63,774 bases of DNA from Maribellus maritimus. GTDB taxonomy: Bacteria; Bacteroidota; Bacteroidia; Bacteroidales; Prolixibacteraceae. The stretch covers positions 1-63,774 of the forward strand of contig NZ_JAIKLE010000037.1 in NCBI RefSeq assembly GCF_022267315.1, in the 5' to 3' direction. Below are positions 54,573-62,597 of this stretch, piece by piece; positions within the stretch are counted from its first letter, which is position 1; each line of letters opens with the position of its first letter. A program made the translations under genes and the position numbers. The notes under the pieces were generated by a model, which was given only the letters and a program-made list of their open reading frames with translations, had not been told where the DNA came from and did not search any database.

Positions 54573-56020
54573 AATTAAGTGAATTACGCATAGGAATCAT
54601 ACACTCGCTGATTGGGAAGAATGATGGTGTTTCCATTGTAATCGACCAAACCGTAAAAGCAATGTCGAAACACATGAAAATTAACATTGGTAATTTTTTC
54701 TTTTTGGCAGCGCACTCGTCACCTCGTTTTAATGCACAAACCGATGATGTTTTCTGGCACAAAAGTGAAGCGCACAAGGAAATCCTGATCAATTTTAACA
54801 ATGAGAATGCAGAAGGATTGGACGAACTGATTCATGAAAACGCACTTTATGCAAAAAATGTGATAAAAAAATGGGTAGATGATAACTACATCGATTTGAT
54901 TATTGCACACAACACTTCGCATCCCTACAATTTTATCACGGCAGTTGGTTTGGGCTACTATTTCGAAGAACTTCAGGCGGAAGGATTTATTTGGCCCAAA
55001 CTGATGGTTTGGTGGCACGATTCTTATTTTGAACGCTCTATTTTTGCTCATCCCAATCCGGTCATTCAGAAATATTTAAAATACCTGCCCGGAGCCTATG
55101 TCAATTCCATTGCTTTTATCAACAAAAAGCAGGTGGAGCTGGGTAAAAAAGTGTTTCAGATGTATAACAAAGTTATTGACATCGATAGGTTTTTTGAAAA
55201 TCGCACAGCAGTAGTTCCCAACACTTCCGACATTCCCTGGGAATGGGAACAGTTGAGGTCACAAAATGAATTTCCGATTGCACCGCCACAGGACAGTTAC
55301 AATAATTCTTTTTTCAAAGATATCGGGCTGGATCAAGAGGCAAAAAGCAAAGGATTTACGTTGGAAGACACCGTTATTTTGTTACAGCACACAAGAGTTG
55401 TTCCACGTAAAAAAATTGAACTGGCAATAGACCTGGCATTTGAACTGGAAAAGAAATTCAAAAAGAACGGTAAACCCAAATGTGTTGCTTTGGTTGTTAG
55501 CGGACACTCCGGCGATGAACAAAATGCTTATTTGAATACCCTTTATGAACATTATACAGAAAAATGCAAGCACGATCCAGACAGCAATGTTCTTCTGATA
55601 TTTGGAGAACACCATGTTTTATCTCACCGCGATATTATTGTCGATACAAAATTTTACAAGTTTGCAGAAATCCCTTCTGTTATAGCGGCGCATGGCGGTA
55701 TCGGCACATATTTTAGCGATGTGGAAGGTTTTGGAAATAATTTACTGGAAATGATTTCGCTGGGATTACCGGCGGTGATTAACAAATACGAAATTTATAA
55801 GGAAGAAATTGAAAAGCTTGGTTTTATATTACCCGCAATCGATAATACGGGAATTACCGAAGAACTGGTAGACCAATCATACCGTTTGCTAACCGACATA
55901 GAATACAGAAACCACGTTGTTTTGCACAATCTCAAAATTTTAAAAGACAACTTTGATCATGAAATTATTGCCAGCAAGTTAAAGCCAATTATCAAAAGTA
56001 TGTTTATGCGTTCATTGTGA
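54569..56020 (+). CDS. Second GT4 glycosyltransferase
   Basis: A 483-residue GT-B transferase. The ATG lies inside the HAD stop (ATGA). IHSLIGKNDGVSIVIDQTVKAM opens the N-domain; E386-GFGNNLL-E394 with EMISLGLPAVIN is the sugar-nucleotide-binding E-x7-E. It carries long insertions, and LLQHTRVVPRKKIELAI in the middle. Likely co-translated with the HAD gene. Donor and acceptor unknown. Confidence 0.82.
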   Translation: MKLSELRIGIIHSLIGKNDGVSIVIDQTVKAMSKHMKINIGNFFFLAAHSSPRFNAQTDDVFWHKSEAHKEILINFNNENAEGLDELIHENALYAKNVIKKWVDDNYIDLIIAHNTSHPYNFITAVGLGYYFEELQAEGFIWPKLMVWWHDSYFERSIFAHPNPVIQKYLKYLPGAYVNSIAFINKKQVELGKKVFQMYNKVIDIDRFFENRTAVVPNTSDIPWEWEQLRSQNEFPIAPPQDSYNNSFFKDIGLDQEAKSKGFTLEDTVILLQHTRVVPRKKIELAIDLAFELEKKFKKNGKPKCVALVVSGHSGDEQNAYLNTLYEHYTEKCKHDPDSNVLLIFGEHHVLSHRDIIVDTKFYKFAEIPSVIAAHGGIGTYFSDVEGFGNNLLEMISLGLPAVINKYEIYKEEIEKLGFILPAIDNTGITEELVDQSYRLLTDIEYRNHVVLHNLKILKDNFDHEIIASKLKPIIKSMFMRSL

Positions 56021-56052
56021 CCATATAGAAAAAAGACAAATTTCTTTATTCT

Positions 56053-56060
56053 TATTTTTG
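56053..56060 (+). promoter_or_regulatory. Candidate -7 element before the GpgS-like gene
   Basis: TATTTTTG fits TAnnTTTG. It is 125 bases before the ATG and upstream of the palindrome at 56125-56147. No -33 match at the right distance. Confidence 0.35.
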
Positions 56061-56124
56061 AGTTAACTACCTCCTTTCCCTGAAAAACAAAACCAAAATA
56101 TCATTTGGTTTAACTATATTTAAG

Positions 56125-56147
56125 AGTTGTAAATCTGTTTTACAACT
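56125..56147 (+). promoter_or_regulatory. Perfect palindrome, possible operator
   Basis: AGTTGTAAA (56125-56133) and TTTACAACT (56139-56147) with a 5-base centre. It lies between the candidate -7 box and the GpgS-like gene. The even arm length and A/T-rich outer region suit an operator for a sugar-responsive repressor, or a leader hairpin. Confidence 0.55.
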
Positions 56148-56185
56148 TAAACTTACCACAGTATTTATAGTAAAAAAGGAAAATT

Positions 56186-57403
56186 ATGGGAGACTTTTAT
56201 CAAAACGGTTTTGTTGCTACGTTACACAATTTACGTTCACGTCCTTACGAAGAACTGGAACAGAAACTCATAAAATTTAGTAAACAACGCCCTATTGGTT
56301 TAATCATCCCGTCATTGTATTCCGAGCTCTCGCGACAAGCTCTAAAAGATATTGTGAAAATTTTAAAAGATATACCCTACGTTTCTGAAATTATAATTGG
56401 ACTGGATCAGGCCGACGATTTTCAATACCGGAATGCGCTGGAATATTTTGCTGAACTCCCGCAACATCATCGTGTAATTTGGAACGACGGTCCCCGAATG
56501 CAAAAGTTGAAGGAAAAACTGGCTTCTAAAAGGATTAATACTTCAGTTGCAGGCAAAGGAAGAAATGTATGGTTCTGTTTTGGGTACATGATTTCTTCCG
56601 GCAAATCAGAAGCAATAGCAATCCACGATGCCGATATTATTACCTACAACCGTGAGATGCTTGCACGCCTTGTTTACCCGGTTGCCGACCCAACGTTTAA
56701 TTACAAATATTGCAAAGGATATTATTTCAGGTCGGACGATGAAAAAATGCACGGTCGCGCTGTTCGTTTGCTGGTAACTCCTTTGTTGCGTACACTAAAA
56801 AAATTACTCGGGCACCATAATTATCTGGAATACCTCGACAGTTTCCGTTACCCGCTGGCAGGAGAATTTTCGATGCGCGCTGATATTATAAAAACCATTC
56901 GGATTCCATACGACTGGGGACTGGAAATTGGAATTTTATCTGAAGTTGAGCGAAATAACTCGTTTAACCGGATTTGTCAGGTAGAAATTGCTGACCGGTA
57001 TGATCATAAGCACCAATCGCTTTCTGAGGAAGATGCTGAAAAAGGACTTTCAAAAATGAGCCGCGATATTTCTAGGGCAATTTTTGCCAAACTGGCGTCC
57101 GACGGAATTACACTAAGTACCGAATTTTTCAGAACACTAAAAGCAACATACTGGAGAATCGCCCTGGAATTTGTTGATTTATACAAAGCTGATGCAGCAA
57201 TGAACGGGCTTCAATACGATTTTCATAAAGAAGAAGAGGTGATTGACCTTTTTGTAAAAAATGTGTATCAATCCGGAATAAATTTCCTGAACAATCCCGA
57301 CATGGTTCCACTCATGCCCAGCTGGAAAAGAGTACAAAGTGCCTTCCCTGAGATTTTTGAAGAGTTTTATCAAATTGTTGAAAAAGACAACGATTGTATC
57401 TAA
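56186..57403 (+). CDS. gpgS: Glucosyl-3-phosphoglycerate synthase-like, GT81
   Basis: A 405-residue GT-A transferase. It follows the GpgS pattern point by point: AGKGRNVW, D148-A-D150 in HDADI for metal, CKGYYFR, RAVRLLVTPLLRTL, YPLAGEFSM, then WGLEIGILSEV, a DRYDHKHQSL stretch and KMSRDISRAI. GpgS makes glucosyl-3-phosphoglycerate from an NDP-glucose and 3-phosphoglycerate, the first step to glucosylglycerate. It is somewhat longer than the mycobacterial enzyme because of N- and C-terminal extra helices. The phosphorylase gene follows after 15 bases. Confidence 0.85.
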   Translation: MGDFYQNGFVATLHNLRSRPYEELEQKLIKFSKQRPIGLIIPSLYSELSRQALKDIVKILKDIPYVSEIIIGLDQADDFQYRNALEYFAELPQHHRVIWNDGPRMQKLKEKLASKRINTSVAGKGRNVWFCFGYMISSGKSEAIAIHDADIITYNREMLARLVYPVADPTFNYKYCKGYYFRSDDEKMHGRAVRLLVTPLLRTLKKLLGHHNYLEYLDSFRYPLAGEFSMRADIIKTIRIPYDWGLEIGILSEVERNNSFNRICQVEIADRYDHKHQSLSEEDAEKGLSKMSRDISRAIFAKLASDGITLSTEFFRTLKATYWRIALEFVDLYKADAAMNGLQYDFHKEEEVIDLFVKNVYQSGINFLNNPDMVPLMPSWKRVQSAFPEIFEEFYQIVEKDNDCI

Positions 57404-57418
57404 CCCAAATAAAAAAGG

Positions 57419-59116
57419 ATGAATCTTTCAGATAAAATTTCAAAGCAACTGGAAAAACGATTGCAGTTTGTGTACAAAAAGAACTATTCTGACAAACTGT
57501 TGGTAAAACTTGCAGAAGTTATTGCCCAATACCCGAGGATTCAGCATAATAAAGAGAAATGGGATGAAAAAGAAGTTGTATTAATCACCTATGGCGACAG
57601 CATAAAAAAGGAAGGAGAAGTTCCTTTACAAACACTCAAAAAATTTCTGGATGAAAAGGTAAAGGACCAACTATCTGTAATTCACATTTTACCTTTTTTT
57701 CCCTATTCCAGTGACGATGGTTTTTCGGTTATCAATTTCAGAGAGGTGAATCCCGAACTGGGAAACTGGGGTGATGTAAAATCGCTCAATGAAAATTTTG
57801 CGCTGATGGCCGACCTGGTTATCAATCACGCGTCCAGTAAAAGTGAGTGGTTTCACAACTTTCTGAAACAGGAAGGAAAAGGTAAAGACTATTTTATTAC
57901 CGAAGACCCAAAGACCGATCTTTCGCAGGTTGTTCGCCCAAGAAGCACGCCGCTTTTAACCGCCTGTAAAACCTCAAACGGAATAAAACACGTGTGGACC
58001 ACATTCAGCGCCGACCAGGTGGATCTGAATTTTTCCAATCCTGAGCTACTCATCGAAATGATAGATATTTTGTTGGGCTACATTTCAAAAGGGGCGCAAA
58101 TTATCCGCTTAGATGCCATCGCATTTTTGTGGAAAGAAACCGGGACAACGTGTCTGCACCTGCCCGAAACTCATGAAGTAGTAAAACTTTTGCGCGATGT
58201 AGCTGAATATATCAATCCATCGGTAGTTATTCTAACGGAAACCAATGTGCCGAACAAAGAAAATCTGAGTTATTTTGGAAACAACGATGAAGCACACATG
58301 GTATATCAGTTTAGTTTACCTCCCCTCCTGCTCCATGCTTTACACACCGGAAACTCGACCTACTTAAACAAATGGGCTGAAAGTTTACCTGAACTAAACG
58401 ACGAGACCACTTTTTTTAACTTTACTGCGTCGCACGATGGAATTGGCGTTCGTCCGCTGGAAGGACTTCTTCCTGACAACGAAAAAACCGAACTGGTTGA
58501 CAATATGCAAAAATTTGGCGGGCTGGTAAACTACAAATCCAATTCGGACGGAACCCAAAGTCCCTACGAACTTAATATTACCTATTTCGACGCATTAAAA
58601 GGAACCCATTGTGGAATTGATAATTTTCAGGTAGAACGGTTTCTGGCGTCCCAGATTATTATGATGAGCTTTCAGGGTGTTCCCGCATTTTATATTCACA
58701 GTTTAACTGCAACTCCAAATTATTTGGAAGGAGTTGCTAAAACAAAACACAACAGAACCATCAACCGAAGAAAGTGGAATTTTGATGAACTTCAGCAAAT
58801 ATTAAGCAGTGATACACCTCAAAAGAAAGTATTTGAGTCACTGCAAGAGCTTATTTCCCTTAGAAAAAAGCAAAAGGCTTTTCACCCAAATGCAAAGCAG
58901 GAAATTCTGGAGATGGGAAACCATTTGCTTGCATTGGCCCGGATATCAAAAAATAAAAAACAAACGATTGTATTGGTTGCAAACCTTACAGACAAAGAAC
59001 AATCGTTTACTCTTTCTGAACAATTCAAACTATGCACCTTTAATTTGATTGAAAATAAAAAAATAAGCCAAAAATCCTTAAAGCCATATCAGTGCATGTG
59101 GTTAAGCACTATCTAA
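57419..59116 (+). CDS. GH13_18 phosphorylase, glucosylglycerate-phosphorylase-like
   Basis: A 565-residue sucrose-phosphorylase-family enzyme. Catalytic residues Asp232 (RLDAIAF), Glu274 (TETNVP) and Asp340 (ASHDGIG) are in place. WKETGTTCLHLPETH, NVPNKENLSYFGN and HMVYQFSLPPLLLHA match the group of E. coli YcjM, which phosphorolyses glucosylglycerate to glucose-1-phosphate and glycerate, better than true sucrose phosphorylases. It starts 15 bases after the GpgS-like gene. Sucrose or a sucrose-phosphate remain possible substrates. Confidence 0.85.
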   Translation: MNLSDKISKQLEKRLQFVYKKNYSDKLLVKLAEVIAQYPRIQHNKEKWDEKEVVLITYGDSIKKEGEVPLQTLKKFLDEKVKDQLSVIHILPFFPYSSDDGFSVINFREVNPELGNWGDVKSLNENFALMADLVINHASSKSEWFHNFLKQEGKGKDYFITEDPKTDLSQVVRPRSTPLLTACKTSNGIKHVWTTFSADQVDLNFSNPELLIEMIDILLGYISKGAQIIRLDAIAFLWKETGTTCLHLPETHEVVKLLRDVAEYINPSVVILTETNVPNKENLSYFGNNDEAHMVYQFSLPPLLLHALHTGNSTYLNKWAESLPELNDETTFFNFTASHDGIGVRPLEGLLPDNEKTELVDNMQKFGGLVNYKSNSDGTQSPYELNITYFDALKGTHCGIDNFQVERFLASQIIMMSFQGVPAFYIHSLTATPNYLEGVAKTKHNRTINRRKWNFDELQQILSSDTPQKKVFESLQELISLRKKQKAFHPNAKQEILEMGNHLLALARISKNKKQTIVLVANLTDKEQSFTLSEQFKLCTFNLIENKKISQKSLKPYQCMWLSTI

Positions 59117-59370
59117 AGTAAGTCAAAAAACTATCATTTATTTTTTGAAGCTTCCAGTCATCTTTAAAACTATAAAACAGTTGCCGGTTTAAGCAGCCTT
59201 TATAAAAATAACTCTTCTTGTAACCTTTTTTCAATTTTGTCGACTCCCTGCAACATTTCACCCTTTAAAACGGTCTGATAAACGAATTAACTCACATAAA
59301 TACATCGGGTTATATACTTTGCGTTTGAGAAAAGCGTTTTATTAGATACCAAAACTAAAAGCAAACAGCC
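59117..59370. other. Intergenic region before the coiled-coil membrane protein
   Basis: 254 bases with a TATACTTTG stretch near 59315 close to, but not fully matching, the phylum -7 box. No gene seen. Confidence 0.4.
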
Positions 59371-60654
59371 ATGGAAACAGATGTTTTTCTGAACGAATAT
59401 CAGAAAGAGCTGGATTTAAAACTATCTGACAAACACAGATTGAATCTGGCCAACAGCAACAAAAAAGGCGAAGAAGACGGGAAAAGAAATTTGCCTTCGG
59501 TTGACGACACATTTGTAACCCCTTACGAACACGAAATCAGAAATAATTATCAGGCAGAAGTTGAAGAGTTATATAAAAACGGGCGGCAGGTGCTTGATGA
59601 TTTAAAAGATCGAAACTATAAACCGGTTAGCAACGAATTAAAAGAATTGAGTCCGGATAAAATCCAACTGCTTTTAAATGAAGCCGGGAAGGAAAAAGCA
59701 AGAAAGCTGGAAGAATTAAACAACAACCACCTCGACACAGTAAAAGACATCGAAAATTCGCCACACTACCAGACTTCAAAAAAACGTTTTGAAAGAATTA
59801 AAAACCGCTGGGAAGAAGTCACTAAAAAACACAACAGAGAAGAACTGAACATTCATTTTAAACCCTACTGGGCCTACATTTTACTGTTGTTTGCCATTGG
59901 AATTGCAGAGTTCCCTTTAAACAACCAGGTTTTTGTTTCGTTTCGGGAAACTCCGTTGCTCACGTTGATAATGGCAGGTGTATTGGTTATTACATTGCCT
60001 TTTCTGGCTCATGCAGCAGGTAAAATTCTAAAACAGGCAAAAACACATAAAATCTACCCTTTCCTTTTTATTCTGCTGGTTCTGACTGTTGCATCGGTAA
60101 GCTATTTTACAGCCCTGTTACGAACCAACTACCTGGAGGAACTAGGAGTTCCTGAAGAACAGCTTTTTCTGGACCAGTGGACCTTTTTTACTATCGGTAT
60201 AATTCTTTTTCTGGTCGGCACAATAGCTTCCTTTTTTGCACACGACGACAGCAATGAATTTGTTGAGGTTTATCACAAATTCCACAAAGAGGAAGAGGCT
60301 TTTGTAAAAGTAGAAAAGGAAATCAACGACAAACGGGCTGCCGAAAAAAACGAATATGATATACAACGAAAAGAAATTCAAAATGAATATTCCGAAAAAA
60401 CGGCATTATTTAAAAACCGTATTCAGGATTTAAACACACAGAAAATTCAAATCGCCGGAAACTATAATAAAGTGTTGGCCTTTTGTCAGGGTATGGAGCG
60501 AAAAATAAACAGTAATTTTAAAGAAGCCATTTTTAATTACCGTGATACCAACCTCACTTTCCGGAATAACCATAAACAGCCCAAATCGTGGGCAGAAATG
60601 CTTGGCAATTTAAATGGTTATTTCTCTGATATCCCTGAACTCGACAAATCATAA
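59371..60654 (+). CDS. Coiled-coil protein with four membrane segments
   Basis: A 427-residue protein. Residues 1-160 are helical and charged; four hydrophobic segments lie near 164-182, 194-216, 228-250 and 270-290; a coiled coil follows to about 380. No family is recognised. It is followed after 11 bases by a lipoprotein, so the two probably act together at the envelope. Confidence 0.78.
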   Translation: METDVFLNEYQKELDLKLSDKHRLNLANSNKKGEEDGKRNLPSVDDTFVTPYEHEIRNNYQAEVEELYKNGRQVLDDLKDRNYKPVSNELKELSPDKIQLLLNEAGKEKARKLEELNNNHLDTVKDIENSPHYQTSKKRFERIKNRWEEVTKKHNREELNIHFKPYWAYILLLFAIGIAEFPLNNQVFVSFRETPLLTLIMAGVLVITLPFLAHAAGKILKQAKTHKIYPFLFILLVLTVASVSYFTALLRTNYLEELGVPEEQLFLDQWTFFTIGIILFLVGTIASFFAHDDSNEFVEVYHKFHKEEEAFVKVEKEINDKRAAEKNEYDIQRKEIQNEYSEKTALFKNRIQDLNTQKIQIAGNYNKVLAFCQGMERKINSNFKEAIFNYRDTNLTFRNNHKQPKSWAEMLGNLNGYFSDIPELDKS

Positions 60655-60665
60655 AAGAAGCAATT

Positions 60666-61418
60666 ATGAATATTAAAAAGTCAGGTTATTTTTGGATATT
60701 GCTTCTGTTCATTTTTGCCTCTTGCAAAAATGAAGTAGCAAAAACCACCGACATTTGTGTTCTGATTGATGTTACCGACGAAAAATTCAGAGACGAAAAC
60801 TTTGTATCTGAAAGTGTCCCCAAACTGTTAAAGTTAATGAAGCTTGACAAAGAAAACGGAGGATATTCAGGAGCCAGTATTAAACTTTCGCTGATAAATG
60901 AGATTTCTGATTCAAAGTCAAAAACAGCTAAAATTAAAGCGGGAGAAACCGGGATGATGGGCGAAAATCCTTTAAACCGTAGAGATGAAGTAGTAAAATT
61001 TTGTGCGCAATTTGAAGCTAATTTTTCACAGATATTAGCCAGTGCAGACTGGGGAACCAATGCTTCAAAAATTTACCAAAAGGTGACTCGCGAACTGATA
61101 AAAATGAAAAATATGGAAGGCGACAAAAAATACCTCGTTGTCTATTCCGATATGCTTGAAAACAGCGATTTGTTTAGTTTTTACGGAAGCAATTGGGAAA
61201 CAGCGATAAATAAAATGATCGAGAATCCCGAAGAAACGTTGGATAAACTGGGAAAAAAAGGGCCGGCTTTGCCCGACTTAAGTGAATTTATCATTTATAT
61301 TGTCCCGCACCGGACTCCTGAAAATGATCAGAAAATTAATCTTTCGGAACAATTTTGGACAACACTTTTTGAATACCGCGGAGCTACGGTTATTTTTAAT
61401 TCGGTATTAGAAGTTTAA
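60666..61418 (+). CDS. Lipoprotein with a possibly vWA-like fold
   Basis: A 250-residue protein with lipobox LLLFIFASC (Cys20). VLIDVTD near 32-38, KYLVVYSDMLENSD near 159, and IIYIVPHRTPEND then ATVIF suggest alternating strands and helices as in von Willebrand factor A domains, though the MIDAS D-x-S-x-S is not canonical (DVTD). It follows the coiled-coil gene by 11 bases. Confidence 0.7.
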   Translation: MNIKKSGYFWILLLFIFASCKNEVAKTTDICVLIDVTDEKFRDENFVSESVPKLLKLMKLDKENGGYSGASIKLSLINEISDSKSKTAKIKAGETGMMGENPLNRRDEVVKFCAQFEANFSQILASADWGTNASKIYQKVTRELIKMKNMEGDKKYLVVYSDMLENSDLFSFYGSNWETAINKMIENPEETLDKLGKKGPALPDLSEFIIYIVPHRTPENDQKINLSEQFWTTLFEYRGATVIFNSVLEV

Positions 61419-61479
61419 GTAATTTTGCTGTAAAACGAATAAACCGAGGCCTATCACAGGTAACTAAAAAACGGTGGAA

Positions 61480-61549
61480 CGTCATTCTGAATTTATATCA
61501 GGATATGTTTATTTGTAATTTGAGATTCTTAAACATGTTCAGAATGACG
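61480..61549. repeat. REP-like palindromic element
   Basis: CGTCATTCTGAA at 61480-61491 and its exact reverse complement TTCAGAATGACG at 61538-61549. Inside, each arm continues as a partial copy of the TCATTCTGAAC...TTTCAGAATCTCA type repeat seen dispersed in Bacteroidota genomes (from memory). It lies between the lipoprotein and the next gene. Confidence 0.7.
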
Positions 61550-61702
61550 AGAAAACTGACATCTGGAATAGTCGTTTTGTTTTCAACAATACCGGCTGCC
61601 AAAATATTCTTTGGCATGTTCCTGTAAATTCCTGCTATTCTACGAAACATTTTCCGGGTATTTTCCTGTATAAACTAAAACAAAAACATAAAGATAACTG
61701 CC

Positions 61703-62422
61703 ATGAATTCCAGTCATTCTATCCGGGTTTGCGGCTCGATCGCAAAAAAAGAATCACTAATCCCGTGGAAAAAAAATATACTCCCCAATACAAGTGTTGC
61801 CGAAGCCAACTTACCGTACTCAAATTATTACGGTACCGTTCCTGAAAAAGCCATCCCAAATTCTATTTTTCTTTTTACAAAGGAGTATTATACACTCGAA
61901 GAAGTTTTGCGTTTTTCACAAAAAATAAAATCGTGTGCGCTGGATAAATTAAACGTGGCAACAGCAACTGTTACTTTCAGCAGTAACCAATCCCATGCTA
62001 TTCGGATAAAATACCTGCCCGATTATCAACACATCAGGAAAATTCAGGAATGCTTTGAAAAACAAGGAGTGATTCTTGCCAAAAAAATCCATATCGAAAA
62101 TGAGGCTTTTATTAAAATAAACAAGTGTTTTATACTGGAAGAAATTGAAGAAAATATTTACATGGATTATGAAGAAAAGAACAAAGGATATCTTCTCATT
62201 AACCGGCTTTTAATACAGAGTGAATTTTATGAACTGTTGAACAATATCAGACTAAATGGCAACTGCAGACTTTTTGATGCCGCCAAAGGAGGAATCATCA
62301 TCAATTCCGAAGTAAAAGAAATTATGCGTATCTATTCTGAACAACTCGACACAACTTTGCTCAAATGCATTCAAAATCAAGTCAATAAAATCTTCAAACA
62401 GAAACTACAGGCGCACTATTAG
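61703..62422 (+). CDS. Hypothetical protein
   Basis: A 239-residue protein without signal peptide or membrane segment; lysine- and isoleucine-rich, with strand-helix alternation (KLNVATATVTFSSNQSHAIRI, RIYSEQLDTTLLKCI). I do not recognise a family. It begins at an ATG 154 bases after the palindromic element and ends at TAG. Confidence 0.65.
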   Translation: MNSSHSIRVCGSIAKKESLIPWKKNILPNTSVAEANLPYSNYYGTVPEKAIPNSIFLFTKEYYTLEEVLRFSQKIKSCALDKLNVATATVTFSSNQSHAIRIKYLPDYQHIRKIQECFEKQGVILAKKIHIENEAFIKINKCFILEEIEENIYMDYEEKNKGYLLINRLLIQSEFYELLNNIRLNGNCRLFDAAKGGIIINSEVKEIMRIYSEQLDTTLLKCIQNQVNKIFKQKLQAHY

Positions 62423-62490
62423 TCCCCTTTTTTGGGAGACAAACTTTAGCCACCTCAACAGATTGTTGTCATCTCTTATTTCCAATTAGG

Positions 62491-62565
62491 GTACATCCTG
62501 CTGAACCTATATCAGTATCTCTTTATTTCAAACAGATTCTGAAATATACCGAATATCGGGATGAA
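62491..62565. repeat. Degenerate copy of the palindromic element
   Basis: CATCCTGCTGAACCTATATC and, on the other side, GATTCTGAAATATACCGAAT and GGGATGA resemble the unit at 61480-61549 in inverted orientation but with many changes. Confidence 0.35.
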
Positions 62566-62597
62566 TGATAAAAATACACATTAAGGCTTGCGCCGAC

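Noticed and set aside
57419..59116. Calling the GH13_18 enzyme sucrose phosphorylase
   Set aside because: The pattern and context fit the YcjM/glucosylglycerate group better, but sucrose cannot be ruled out by sequence alone.
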